64,000 nucleotides of DNA from Agapanthus africanus (Eukaryota > Streptophyta > Magnoliopsida > Asparagales > Amaryllidaceae): NCBI GenBank assembly GCA_030015575.1, contig CM057347.1, positions 507,411,176-507,475,175 on the forward strand. Reading direction: 5' to 3'. Under the pieces are notes generated by a model. The model worked only from the letters and a program-made list of their open reading frames with translations, did not search any database and was not told where the DNA came from. Position 1 is the stretch's first letter, and the number at the start of each line of letters is the position of its first letter. Position numbers and translations under genes: made by a program. Positions 47,635-57,289 of the stretch are shown here, one piece after another.

Positions 47635-47850
47635 TGGCTTAGGAGACAGGTTTAGATCCCTATCGCCTAAGGCTTTTCAATTTTATGGGCCGTAAGGGTC
47701 CCATAAAAGCATTTTCTCCCTACGGGTCGTAAGGATCCCGTAGGTGTATTTTCTCCTTAGGAGTCGTGAGGACTCCTAAGTGTGTTTTTCCTTCGTGAGT
47801 CGTAAGGATTCCACAAAGGTTTGTTCTCCTCATGTATCGTGAGGACACAT
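47635..47850 (-). repeat. Constant-loop hairpin array 2 of element D
   Basis: Hairpin centres lie near 47695, 47735, 47769, 47807 and 47842, about 37 bases apart. The first has arms TTTTATGGG and its complement around the same loop ccgtaagggt as in array 1. Others have arms CCTACGGG, CTTAGGAGT and CTCATGT around tcgtaaggat, cgtgagg and tcgtgagga. Confidence 0.88.
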
Positions 47851-48340
47851 GAGTGGGTCTTCTCGATGGAGCATAATTCCACAGGCGGAGACCAGCCGCG
47901 TAACTGGTGATTGCGGTGGGGCATGGGTATGCTGAGAATTATTTGAGCCCGTGGATTGTATACGGCAGTCAATTTGGGGACTGGCCGTAGGGCTGGGAGA
48001 ATTTTGAAAAATTGGAATTTGGTTGGCGTCTGCATCGCTGCACTGGAATATGGTACCAGGAGCGACTCATCATTGGCCGCTGTTTTTTTTGTTTTGTTGT
48101 TTTTTTTTCTTTTGTTTTTGTTTTACCGTGATTGCTCTATCATTTCAGCTTTTCTTATCGCGAAGGTCGCGATTGCCCTATCATTTCGGCTATTTATTCA
48201 CGGTTGCCCCATCATTTCGGCTTTATTTTCATTTTTTTACGCATTTTTTGTTTATTTACATTTTTCTTTACATTCCCAGTTTAACGACTTAGAGGTCGAT
48301 TATTCCCAGTTTAGTTACATGGTGGTCAATTGTTCCCAGT

Positions 48341-50581
48341 TTAATGACGTGGTGGTCGATTGTTTTCAGAGAAAGGCAGATGTCTGAGAGAATCAGTTTC
48401 ACGAAGAACTTCGGTCTCCGTTTGTATGAAATTGGCTGTCGCATCTTGACTGTTTACTAACACGCCTTTGGACAGTTCTATCTCTCCTGCATTGTATTGC
48501 TTTTCGACCCAATCTTTGAAGACGAAGCAGTCTTCAATGGCGTGACCTATCACTCTGTGATAGGGGCAGTATTTGGGGTCGTCGGTCCTATTTGCTTCCT
48601 GCGGTCTTTTTGATTCTGGCAGCTGTAGACCGTTCTTGAGGGCGTCTTTGAATATTTTACGGATTTTGTCCCTTCTGAAGGAATAGACCTTATCTAGCTT
48701 CTCTTTGAGTGGAGATTCTCCTCCCTCTCCGAACATTGGCTTCCGAGGCTGGTTGGCGCTAGGCCCGCTCATCCCTTGCTTATTTTGGTTAGCCGAAGTG
48801 TTGAAAGATTCAGAATCATCGGAGTTTCCGCCTTTGCGATTATCGTCCTTTCGGTTTCTCCAGGACCTATTGTTATTTTGGGAGTCAGAGGAGGACTCCT
48901 GCTTTGAGCGCTCCAGCATTTGAACCTTCCTGGTCAGCTCTTGGAATGTTTTGAGACCCGCGGTGCATAGAAATGGGGCCATCCAATTGTTGAGATTTCC
49001 GACGAGGAGACTGACAGATTGGTCCTGCTCTATCGGCGGTTCGCATTTGACGGAGAGATTGCGCCATTGGGTTATAAAATCCGTATTGCTTTCGTTGCTC
49101 TTGGGCTTGGTCCTTACGAGCTCGGCAATGGTGATCTTATCGCTGACGCTCATGAACCTTTGTCGAAACAAAGATTCCATTTGGACGAAAGTAGTAACGG
49201 AGCCATCCGGTATGCTTGCGTACCAGTCGAAAGCAACATCGGTCAAGCTATTAACGAACTGGCGGAGAAGAAGCGCATCGTTGCCCCCAGTATTCCCGCA
49301 AGAGGCTTTGAAGTGGGCGATGTGTTGATTCGCATTTCCCGTCCCATCGAATTTTCCGAATTTAGGGATGACATAGCCGCTAGGAAATTCTACCAGATCA
49401 TACTGAGCAGGATATGGTCTCCCACTACTGCTGATATCTTTTTGCGCTTCGGCTTCGGCCACCAATGTTTTGACTTTGCTGGCAACCAAATCCATGATTT
49501 GATCTTGAGTTAGCGGGCTACTGTCAGCAGTAGCCAAGACATTCCCTGAGATAGGATGCGATTGACTTTCATGCAGTCCGCCCACCTTTGGATTTGAGGG
49601 AATAGGCACCGGCTGTCTCGGGACAACGTTTCCCGGTTCATGAGCAGAGCCCTGTGCTTGATTGGGCGGCTGAGAGGCAAGTTGGGCCGTGAGCTGCAGG
49701 ACGATATTTGTCAAGTCGTCAATTTTTGAGTAGAGCTTGGCCATCTCCTTGTCTTTGTTTCTGAGCTGCTTCCGGAGCTCTTGAAGCAGTTCTTGCTCCG
49801 CGGTCCTGGGGCGGAAAGTCGGCTCTTCTTCGCTTTCCGAGCCCGATTCCTCATGGACCGAAGGGTCTTTCTGCCTATCATCCTCATCGAGAGGGTTTTC
49901 ATCACCCAGCAGAGGCGGCTGTTCTTGGGAAGCGGCCACCACATTCAAGCCAGATTGGGTTTGAGATGTGGTAGCCCCGTCCTTGCTCTTGCTGCGTGTG
50001 CCCACCGTGTAGACAGTGTGGACCACATACCCAGCCATTTCCTCATCTTCGGCGGGGTAACCCTGTTCTTCGAACCTTATGAGGTTCAGCCTGGCAGGAG
50101 CCCTAGCCCTTTTGTTGGCTCTATATCTGAGCCTTTTCTTCCTCAGCTTCTCGATTTTGAAGGCTTGGCGGGCATCCGTTATTCGGGAAGCCATTGTGAG
50201 TTGATTAGCGGGGAGCTTAGAGAAGACACCCGATCGAGCAGTTGTCAGGGGCACCGCCGGAGCTTGCGCGAGATGCCCTGTCGCTTTGTTGGTATCGATG
50301 GCCTTGCCCCCAGCTGGGGCCACGGAGAGTCGTTCGGAAACGGACTGGCGCTTGGGCTGAGGTGCCCTCGCGATCACCACGTTTGGCCTCTTGCCTTTCG
50401 AGACCGGTTTGTCTGCCACCGGGGCTTGAGGAGCTGGGATGGCGCCCACTGGCATGAACATGATAGAGCCGAATGATAGCAGCGGCTCCTCCCATTGTCT
50501 CCCGAGACTGGCTGGAAGGACCGTCCTAGAGTCTATCCTCATCGTGTAGGAGACGGGAGCCGAGTTCATCATCGAAGACAT
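48341..50581 (-). CDS. Gag polyprotein of element D, 746 codons
   Basis: The frame is open from ATG at 50581 to its stop. Residues 1-110 form an N-terminal part with 'VLPASLGRQWEEPLL' and a basic 'KGKRPNVVIARAPQPKRQS' stretch. Residues about 265-310 form a coiled coil ('LLQELRKQLRNKDKEMAKLY'). Residues about 390-560 match the retrotransposon gag (capsid) domain, with 'VAFDWYASIPDGSVTTF' and 'MESLFRQRFMSVSDKITIAE'. A zinc knuckle of Tat/Athila type, CPYHRVIGHAIEDC (C-x2-H-x4-H-x4-C), lies near residue 680. It should form the virus-like particle and bind RNA. The gag region of B is its homologue. No pol frame follows; the 3' region begins at once. Confidence 0.92.
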   Translation of the reverse strand: MSSMMNSAPVSYTMRIDSRTVLPASLGRQWEEPLLSFGSIMFMPVGAIPAPQAPVADKPVSKGKRPNVVIARAPQPKRQSVSERLSVAPAGGKAIDTNKATGHLAQAPAVPLTTARSGVFSKLPANQLTMASRITDARQAFKIEKLRKKRLRYRANKRARAPARLNLIRFEEQGYPAEDEEMAGYVVHTVYTVGTRSKSKDGATTSQTQSGLNVVAASQEQPPLLGDENPLDEDDRQKDPSVHEESGSESEEEPTFRPRTAEQELLQELRKQLRNKDKEMAKLYSKIDDLTNIVLQLTAQLASQPPNQAQGSAHEPGNVVPRQPVPIPSNPKVGGLHESQSHPISGNVLATADSSPLTQDQIMDLVASKVKTLVAEAEAQKDISSSGRPYPAQYDLVEFPSGYVIPKFGKFDGTGNANQHIAHFKASCGNTGGNDALLLRQFVNSLTDVAFDWYASIPDGSVTTFVQMESLFRQRFMSVSDKITIAELVRTKPKSNESNTDFITQWRNLSVKCEPPIEQDQSVSLLVGNLNNWMAPFLCTAGLKTFQELTRKVQMLERSKQESSSDSQNNNRSWRNRKDDNRKGGNSDDSESFNTSANQNKQGMSGPSANQPRKPMFGEGGESPLKEKLDKVYSFRRDKIRKIFKDALKNGLQLPESKRPQEANRTDDPKYCPYHRVIGHAIEDCFVFKDWVEKQYNAGEIELSKGVLVNSQDATANFIQTETEVLRETDSLRHLPFSENNRPPRH

Positions 50582-50701
50582 CGTCGGAAGGTGATTGCTT
50601 GAAAATCTGCATGAAAAAGCATTATTTTTAGTATAAATACAGGTATGTATATTGATTGAGTTCGCATGAACGCTTAACCCGAAATATGGGAGGAGAGATT
50701 G

Positions 50702-50719
50702 GTCCCACCGGGCGTGCCA
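50702..50719 (-). other. Primer-binding site of element D
   Basis: The minus strand reads TGGCACGCCCGGTGGGAC five bases after the 5' LTR. It is shared with B (one change). Confidence 0.65.
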
Positions 50720-50724
50720 AAATC

Positions 50725-52282
50725 TGTAGGGTGTTTTTCGTCACCCCATTGAGATGGGAATACGCGCGCGCTTGTCAGGCGTACTACAGATTCCCCCTGC
50801 CTAGGATATGCCGGGGTTTATTGATTATGGGGATCCGAATCTCCGGCAGCCGCGGACTAAGCTGCCGTTAATTACCCCTCGCCTTTGGGGCGAGGGAACC
50901 TCCGATTAACGGGTTAAACTGGTCATGCGAACTCAATGTGCAGTGTATGTGTGTTGTGTTTTGAAAGGGGGGTTTTGGATATATCGGGAGCCACGCAGAG
51001 TTTTTACGGGGGTCCCGCTACCCGGATAGTGGGCTAGGGGTCAAGGGGGCTAGCAGCCCCCTTGCGGGGTGCGGGGCAGCGCCCCGTTAGAAATTTTTTT
51101 CTAACAGGGACAGTGTCGTGGGGTACATGTGTGTGTAAATATTTATACATATGTATATATATATGTATGTACATAAAAAGAGAGGGAAAAGGCATCCAAG
51201 GGATGCGTGGAGCCAGCGCCTTGAGCGCTGTGCGCTCAGGCGCAAGCGCGCCACGTGTCGGCACGTGGGCGTTTTGCGCTCGAGCGCAGTGCGCCTGAGC
51301 GCAAGCGCGCCACATGTCGGCATGTGGGCGCTTTGCGCTCGAGCGCAGTGCGCCTGAGCGCAGCACGCCACGTGTCGGCATGTGGGCGCTTTGCGCTCGA
51401 GCGCAGTGCTCCTGAGCGCAAGCGCGCCACGTGTCGGCACGTGGGCGCTTTGCGCTCGAGCGCAGTGCGCCTGAGCGCAAGCGCGCCACGTGTCGGCACG
51501 TGGACGCTTTGCGCTCGAGCGCTGGGCGCTGGTGAGACAAAGGGGGGCTTTTAGTCCCAAAACCAGAAGCTATGCTTCAGAAAGGAAATATTTATTATAT
51601 ATATATATATATATATGTATGTAAATATATGGAGTTAAACTCCTAAAATGTTTTGGTTGATGAAAGGGGTTCTTCCTCTTCCTCCTCTGTTGGCTGGATC
51701 TTGATGATCAAGAGATGTGAGATCTAAAAATCTCTCCTTTCTGAGATCTAATGGTAGATCCAAGTTCCCCTTTGTGGGTTTTGTGGTGGAAGACTTCTTA
51801 GTTTTTGAAAAGAAAGAGTAAAACTCTTGATTTAATTCAAGAGAAATGAGAAGGTTTAGAACCTTGTAGAAGGAGCAGGAGGCACAAAAGATCTCAGATC
51901 TAAAAATTTTTTGTGGAGAGAATGAAAAGTTGTCTCTTTTTTTATTCATCATGTTGCCTTTTATAGGCTTACATATTTACATATAGCCCTTTGGGCTTTA
52001 CAAAAATGGCATTTTAGCCATCCCATGGCTCATGTGTCATTTCATTTTTGCACATAAGTCATGGTCTTACAAAATATTAGCTTTATGCCCATTTTTCATA
52101 CATTCATGTATAAAAAATTACATAAAAATTATTTATTACATGATCTATATTTTAGCATGGAGGAGGCTGGCCGCGGGCTCGACTTGGGCCTGGGCCCGCT
52201 TGACCTGGGCTTGGGCCCACCTGGCTTGGGGTTGACCTTGACTTTGACTCGGTCAACGGGGGTGTAAATTTTTACCCCAACA
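50725..52282 (-). repeat. 5' LTR of element D
   Basis: 1558 bases with the same ends as the 3' LTR. It has five 60-bp paired-G-box units (51240-51530) against four in the 3' LTR. Confidence 0.93.
51240..51530. repeat. 60-bp repeats with paired G-boxes, 5' LTR of D
   Basis: Five copies of a unit with cacgtgtcggcacgtg and gcgctttgcgctcgagcgc. Some boxes are decayed to CATGTG or CACATG. Confidence 0.88.
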
Positions 52283-52855
52283 ATCATGGGGGCAGCTAAG
52301 GCCCTAACTTGGAAAACTAAGCTCCTTTAAGAAATGAATCCTCGCACGGCGAGCGCACGTGCGTCGCACGCGGCGGGCGCACATGCAAAGAGCGCACGTG
52401 CGTCGCACGTGGCGCGGGCGCATATGCGTATTATGTGGGGGTAGCTAAGGCCCTAATTTGGAGAACTAAACTTCTTTGAGAATTGAATTCTCGCACGGTG
52501 GGCGCACGTACGTTGCACGAGGAGCACATGGCGCTTGCGCATATGCGCATTATGGGGGCATGTAAGGCCCTAACTTGGAGAACTAAGCACCTTTGAGGAT
52601 TGAATCCTCGCACGGCGGGCGCACGTGCGATGCACGTGGCTGGCGCTTGCGCATATGAGCATTATGGGGGGCAACTAAGGCCCTAACTTGGAGAACTAAG
52701 CTCCTTTGAGGATTGAATCCTCTCATGGCGGGCGCACGTGCGTTGTACGTGGCGCACATAGCGCTTGCGTATATGCGCATTATGGGAAGGTAGCTAAGGC
52801 CCTAACTTGAAGAACTAAGCTCCTTTGGGGAACTAAGCTCCTTTGAGGATTGAAT
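52283..52855. repeat. 110-150 bp tandem repeats in LTR E
   Basis: About five units, each with 'gctaaggccctaacttgga', 'ttgaggattgaatcct' and a GC-rich word with gcacgtgcgtcgcacgtg, starting near 52283, 52433, 52552, 52662 and 52781. The leftmost unit is cut by element D. Confidence 0.82.
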
Positions 52856-53208
52856 CCTATTTTTTCTAAGAAATATGCCCTCTTATTTATATGGGAGTGG
52901 TAGAGAAAGAATTTCTCTTTTTCCCGACGCGGGACTAAAAAAGTATCCTCCATGTAGTAGAGCATTACTTAGATTACACGTGCATAGCAAATTTGCTCGT
53001 AACTTTTGATTCCGGATAAATTATGAGGCCCATAATATATCAAATCGAAGGTTTTTTCAAGACACTTTTGATACCATTAGAATTTAGCTGATTCTCATTC
53101 AGGAGTTTGTCAAAGTACAGCCCAGAAAATACTGATTTGCATTTTCTTAAGCGTATCGCTGCCATTTAATACCTTGGCCTCTTTTGCGCAGAAATTTTTG
53201 GCGGGAAC
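52856..53208 (-). repeat. 5' end of LTR E (minus strand) with TATA-like site
   Basis: The minus strand carries a TATA-like CATATAAATAAG near 52890. The last 230 bases match 2880-3100, including 'aattatgaggcccataatat', and end gcgggaaca. Confidence 0.75.
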
Positions 53209-53213
53209 ACCAT

Positions 53214-53470
53214 TATCTTTGCACTTAAGATTTATCGCCACTATTTCTGGAAGAACGAGTGGATATATACACTGATCATAAGAGTCTGAAGTATGTATTT
53301 ACTCAGAAGGAATTGAACATGCGGCAGAGAAGATGGCTAGAACTCATGGCGGTCTTCGACATCAACCTACAGTATCATTCAGGGAAGGTGAATATAGTTC
53401 CTGATGCACTTAGCCGCCAGCCATTATCATTGAATATCACCGCTCAGTGGAAGCTACAACAGTAATTGCA
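53214..53470 (+). pseudogene. RNase H region of element C, second part
   Basis: It has 'DIYTDHKSLKYVFTQKELN' and 'QRRWLELMAVFDINLQYHSG' followed by 'NIVPDALSR', the RNase H end in chromoviruses. It resumes the domain interrupted at 40522. Confidence 0.9.
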
Positions 53471-53649
53471 TGGGATGGAGATCGAGATAGTTATGTCAGG
53501 TAGTGCATCAGAGTTAATGAACTTACAAGTGCAGTCTACTATTGTCAATCAGATCAAGGCAGCTCAAGCAAATGATCTTAAGCCACAAATGATCTGAGAA
53601 CAGGTAGAAAGTGGACTTCGAACAGACTTCATCATCTACGAAGATGAAT

Positions 53650-54800
53650 TCTTGAGATACGAAAGTAGATTGTGTGTACCACAAGGTCCTGTTCGAGAAG
53701 AGTTGATGAAAAAACTCACAGCTCTCCTTACTCACACCCCAGTGGTACCAAAATATACAAGGATCTACGGCAACACTACTGGTGGTATAGAATGAAGCGT
53801 GAAGTATTCAGAAGCGTAGCCAAGTGTTTGGTGTATCAACAACTAAATACTGAACATCACAGAACTGCTGGTCTACTTCAGCCGTTACCTATTCCAAAAT
53901 GAAAATGGCAGCACATTACCATGGACTTCGTAACTGTCCTTCCGTAGCACGAAGGGTAACGACGCAGTATGGGTTATTGTGGATCGACTCACCAAGTCGG
54001 CTCACTTTATTTGGTTTCGAGTTGGCCAATCCACCGAGACGTTAGCAAAGAAGTACATGGAGGTAAGCATGAATCTAAAGTAAAATTTAACCTCAAAGTG
54101 TACTATTTTTTATACCCATGAACTCATGCAGGAGATTGTGAGATTATATGGAGTACTAGTTTTCATCTTCTCCGATCATGACACCAGATTCCGATCACAG
54201 TTTTGACAGAGTCTGCAAGCTAGCCTGGGAACGAGTTTGAACATCAGCACAGCTTACCATCCATAAATGGATGGACAGTCTGAGCGAACAATTCAGATTC
54301 TGGAGGACATGCTAAGAGCTTGTATGTTAGACTTTAGAGGTTCGTGAGAAGATCACCTACACTTTATGGAGTTTTCATACAACAACAACTATCAGGCAAG
54401 CATTGGAATGACACCATTTGCAGCTCTTTATGGAAAGAAGTGTCGTTCACCACTAAGTTGGGACGATGTTGAAGATCGTGAACTCCTAGGACCAGAGATG
54501 ATCGTGGCAACTGTGGACGTAGTTCGCACGATCAGGGAAAGAATGTGCATAGCCTAAGACCGACAGAAGTACCGGGTTGATGCAAAGCGTCGACACCAGG
54601 AGTTCCAACCTGGAGATCATGTTTTTTTAAAAATCTCTCCAAACCGAGAAGTAATCCGTTTTGGCAAGAGGGGTAAGCTTAGTCCGAGATATATAGGACC
54701 GTTCGACATTCTCGAATGAATCAGAGAAGTGGCATACCGTTTAGCACTACCACCCTCATTGGAAGGAGTGCACAACGTGTTCCATATATCCTAGCTCCGA
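53650..54800 (+). pseudogene. Integrase region of element C
   Basis: It contains a zinc-binding part ('HYWWYRMKREVF', 'CLVYQQ'), core segments near 'HITMDFVTVLP' and 'VIVDRLTKSAHFI'-like words, 'EFSYNNNYQASIGMTPFAAL' and 'YGKKCRSPLSW'. The tail segment is 'LSPRYIGPFDIL' with 'AYRLALPPSL'. A short GT..AG-bounded segment near 54.06-54.13 kb looks like an intron. Broken fossil. Confidence 0.85.
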
Positions 54801-55068
54801 AGATATGTGAGCGACCCCAGCCACATCCTAGATCACTACAAGCTCACTGTACAGACTGACCTGACTTGCGAGCAACAACCCATTGAGATCTGGACAGAAA
54901 GTGAAGAAACCGCGGAACAAGGAAGTAAACTTGATTCGAGTGATGTGGAGAAAAGATTCGGCAGGAGAATCAACGTGGAAACGAGAAGATGACATGCGTG
55001 CAAAATATCCTCACTTATTTGTAAATTAGTCCTTATATAATTGTAAATTTCGAGAACGAAATTTTTAT
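54800..55068 (+). pseudogene. C-terminal tail of element C pol
   Basis: The tail reads 'YVSDPSHILDHYKLT', 'DLTCEQQPIEIW' and a charged end, where Tekay-type elements have the start of their C-terminal chromodomain module. A clear chromodomain was not recognised. Confidence 0.6.
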
Positions 55069-55081
55069 AAGAAGGGTAGAA
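55069..55081 (+). other. Polypurine tract of element C
   Basis: aagaagggtagaa directly precedes the TGTAACGAC start of the 3' LTR. Confidence 0.75.
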
Positions 55082-56123
55082 TGTAACGACTCTGAAATTA
55101 CTGTAGGAATTTTTTTCAATTTAATGTACAGAAAGGAGTTTACAAGCCTGAGTATAATTTAAAAGTTAATTTTTGTTTAAGAACAGCAAGAAACAATTTG
55201 TAGCTCACTGGTAAAGCCTTGCACTGCTATGACGTAGTCCCTGTGTTCGAACCTCATCAGACACTTTATATTTTTTCTAATTTTTCTTTTAAACTTTTTG
55301 GAAGCCCAAAAGTTTACACGTGCAATGCACATAAAAATGAAAAGTCTGGAAAAATAAACATGTGGAAAATGGTTTAAATACAGAGATGCACACGTGTCCA
55401 AAATCCACCGGCCTAACCGTACATTTCGACCGGCGAGATTGGTCTTTTGGTCGGCACCGACGGGCCCCCCATAGGCAATGATGCCCGAGCTTTGTACACA
55501 AGTCCTTTGGCCTACCCCTAACTCCCCTGTACTGTTTGATTACTCTGCAATCAAACAGAGACTCCTTAATTTCCCATTTATCACCTTTTTAATGCGTTTT
55601 AATTTACTCTTTTAATTCTAAAACCCTAATTCCACACTATAAATACTATTCCATACCTTAGCCCTTCCTCATTCTGAAAATTATAGCCAAAATTCTCAAA
55701 GTTTTCTAAGTACAAGAAGAGTATAAGTGGAGTTACCAAGAAATCAAGTTCCGGCGAGAATCGAAGCAAGTTCCGGCGACCCCGCGACGTCACGAAGATC
55801 AACACTCTCTCGTCTTCCTTTCCTTAGAATTATTAGCTAGTAAGTCCCTCTCTATCCCTCTCTTTCTTCTTGAAAAGTTCTATTTTTAAAAATGTGTCGG
55901 TAAGTGGAGTTAATACCGACCTTTTATTCTGAACCCTAAAAAGTTCTCTTTTCTTACATATTTTTCATCCATATTCTTACACCATATTTGTAATCATATA
56001 ACTAATGGTAAGAACAAACTTTCACTCAAAAATATCATGAAACATAATCTTAATTTAACTTTTACATTAAAATACTATGAACTTCACATATATCTCTTTT
56101 AGTATTTTTTTTGTTAATCATAC
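55082..56123 (+). repeat. 3' LTR of element C, left part
   Basis: It starts TGTAACGACTC. A tRNA-like segment is near 55200-55260, a TATA box at 55638-55645 and a donor site near 55899. It is cut at 56123 by element F; the last five bases, catac, are its expected target duplication. It is closer to the LTR at 21506 than to C1 or C2. Confidence 0.9.
55638..55645 (+). promoter_or_regulatory. LTR TATA box (C, 3' LTR)
   Basis: TATAAATA in the same context as at 22062. Confidence 0.65.
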
Positions 56124-56719
56124 TGTTCTCCGCCGAACATAGAGACAGAACCGTGTAGGTCGTCTTGCCTGAATTTGGGGGCAGATGCTATTTGGTTTTA
56201 TCCGGCCATATCTCCGAAGATGACAAGTTGATTTATGGCACCGTATATCGGAATTTTAGACGGATGCAGCCGATATAGCAGACTTCGTCAGATTCCCCCT
56301 CATTGTGAGGGGTTTTTGATTATGGGGACGCTCTTCCCTGCAGGGGCAAGCCCCTACAGTTAATTACGCTACTGCATCGCGGTAACCACTTTCTCCTTCT
56401 CCAGATGGTCATTTCGTGTCGTGTGTATTTGTTTTGTTTTTGGTTGCCCGTTGATTGTATATGGAGACTAATTTATGTTGTCGTCCGTAGGGCGTGGATT
56501 AGTCCAAATCCATATTTTCTTAGATTTGGTTTTGGGTTGTGTTTAAAGACCGTTAATCTCATTTGAGACTAAGATCAACTTAAACGTTTGTTAAGGATAC
56601 GTTAGTCTAATTTTAGACTAAGATCAACTTAACGTTTGTTAATGACACGTTAGTCTAATTTTAGACTAAGATCAACTTAACAGGATCATTTAGACTCAAC
56701 AAAAGAGCATTTAGACTCT

Positions 56720-56945
56720 ATTGTTTTAGTTTAGGGACTTTGCGGTCTAGTTTAAAGATGTCATAGTCTGTAAAGTTTAAAGACATCATAGTCTATGAGT
56801 TTAAGGACCTCACATCCATAGTAGTTTAGAGACATCATAATCTGTAAAGTTTAAGGACATCATGGTCCATGAGTTTAAGGTCCCCACAATCCGTAAGGTT
56901 TAAGGACATCATAGTCCATGAGTTTAAGGACCCCACTGTCCATAG
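56720..56945. repeat. GGAC-N6-GTCC-type dyads in LTR F
   Basis: Around eight units of the form agtttaaggacatcatggtcc, the same array as in E and in 1-3100 with other spacer letters. Confidence 0.75.
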
Positions 56946-57289
56946 AATGTCTGGTTGTTGGGACCCGTCACCTCATTAAAACGACAAATATCAGAGGAGT
57001 GAAGAGATGTACCCTTGAACCAATATTGGTTGGAAGATCTGTAGTCCAATTTGGGACTAAGATCAAAGATTTATGAGTATATGGGCTCAATTAATCTGAA
57101 TCAGGGATCTGTGGCCAACTTGGGCTCGGCCTATTCATTTAAAATGTTAGACATTTAATTAGGCTCGGTCCTTTTTCATTTAACAATGCGGAGCATTGGT
57201 TTGGGTTCTGACAATTGTTTTTGTCTTTTATTGAGTGCTGAACACTCATTATGGCGCTGGGCTTTATCATTTAAACAACAATTTATGTT

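Larger units (their letters stand above)
46840..48340 (-). other. 3' region of element D with shared modules
   Basis: No gene. It holds five copies of the segment ctggaatatggtaccaggag (near 46860, 46950, 47490, 47580 and 48045), two hairpin arrays (47020-47225 and 47635-47850), the 'cccgtggattgtatacgg' motif (near 47405 and 47945) and 'atcatttcggct' repeats (48135-48225). All recur in B or F. Confidence 0.75.
43578..52282 (-). mobile_element. Gag-only non-autonomous Tat-related element D (TR-GAG type), looks whole
   Basis: 8705 bases with a perfect duplication atcat (43573-43577 and 52283-52287). On the minus strand the order is 5' LTR (50725-52282), primer-binding site, one gag frame (50581-48341), a 3' region with hairpin arrays and a 40-bp tandem array, polypurine tract and 3' LTR (43578-45095). 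There is no protease, RT or integrase. The LTRs differ by about 2-3% over 370 bases by eye, so it is the youngest element seen. It must have moved with enzymes from a related full element; B is a relative with similar LTR ends, primer site and gag. Confidence 0.92.
40523..53208 (-). mobile_element. Solo Tat LTR E, split by element D
   Basis: Plus-strand ends are TGTTTACC and GGGAACA. The flanks ccgtt (40518-40522) and ccatt (53209-53213) form a target duplication with one change. Without D the LTR is about 3.98 kb (40523-43577 plus 52288-53208). There is no internal region, so it is solo. The left end matches the LTR of F (56124) and the right end matches the LTR at 1-3100. It is read on the minus strand, like those two. 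Inserted in the RNase H region of element C. Confidence 0.88.
21506..56123 (+). mobile_element. Tekay-like (Del-like) Ty3/gypsy element C, split by B, E and F
   Basis: The 5' LTR lies at 21506-23795 plus 36908-37450 (about 2.8 kb), followed by gag, protease, RT, RNase H and integrase, then the 3' LTR from 55082. The 3' LTR runs into element F at 56124 and continues outside the window. The pol order and the 'KKCRSPLSWDDVEDRELLGPE'-type integrase tail fit chromoviruses of the Tekay/Del group, with long LTRs. The two LTRs differ by about 7% over the first 185 bases by eye. Broken, with more than ten interruptions, plus three nested elements. Confidence 0.88.

Noticed and set aside
48950-50480. 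Plus-strand frames of 120-230 codons
   Set aside because: They are antisense shadows of the open gag frame of element D.
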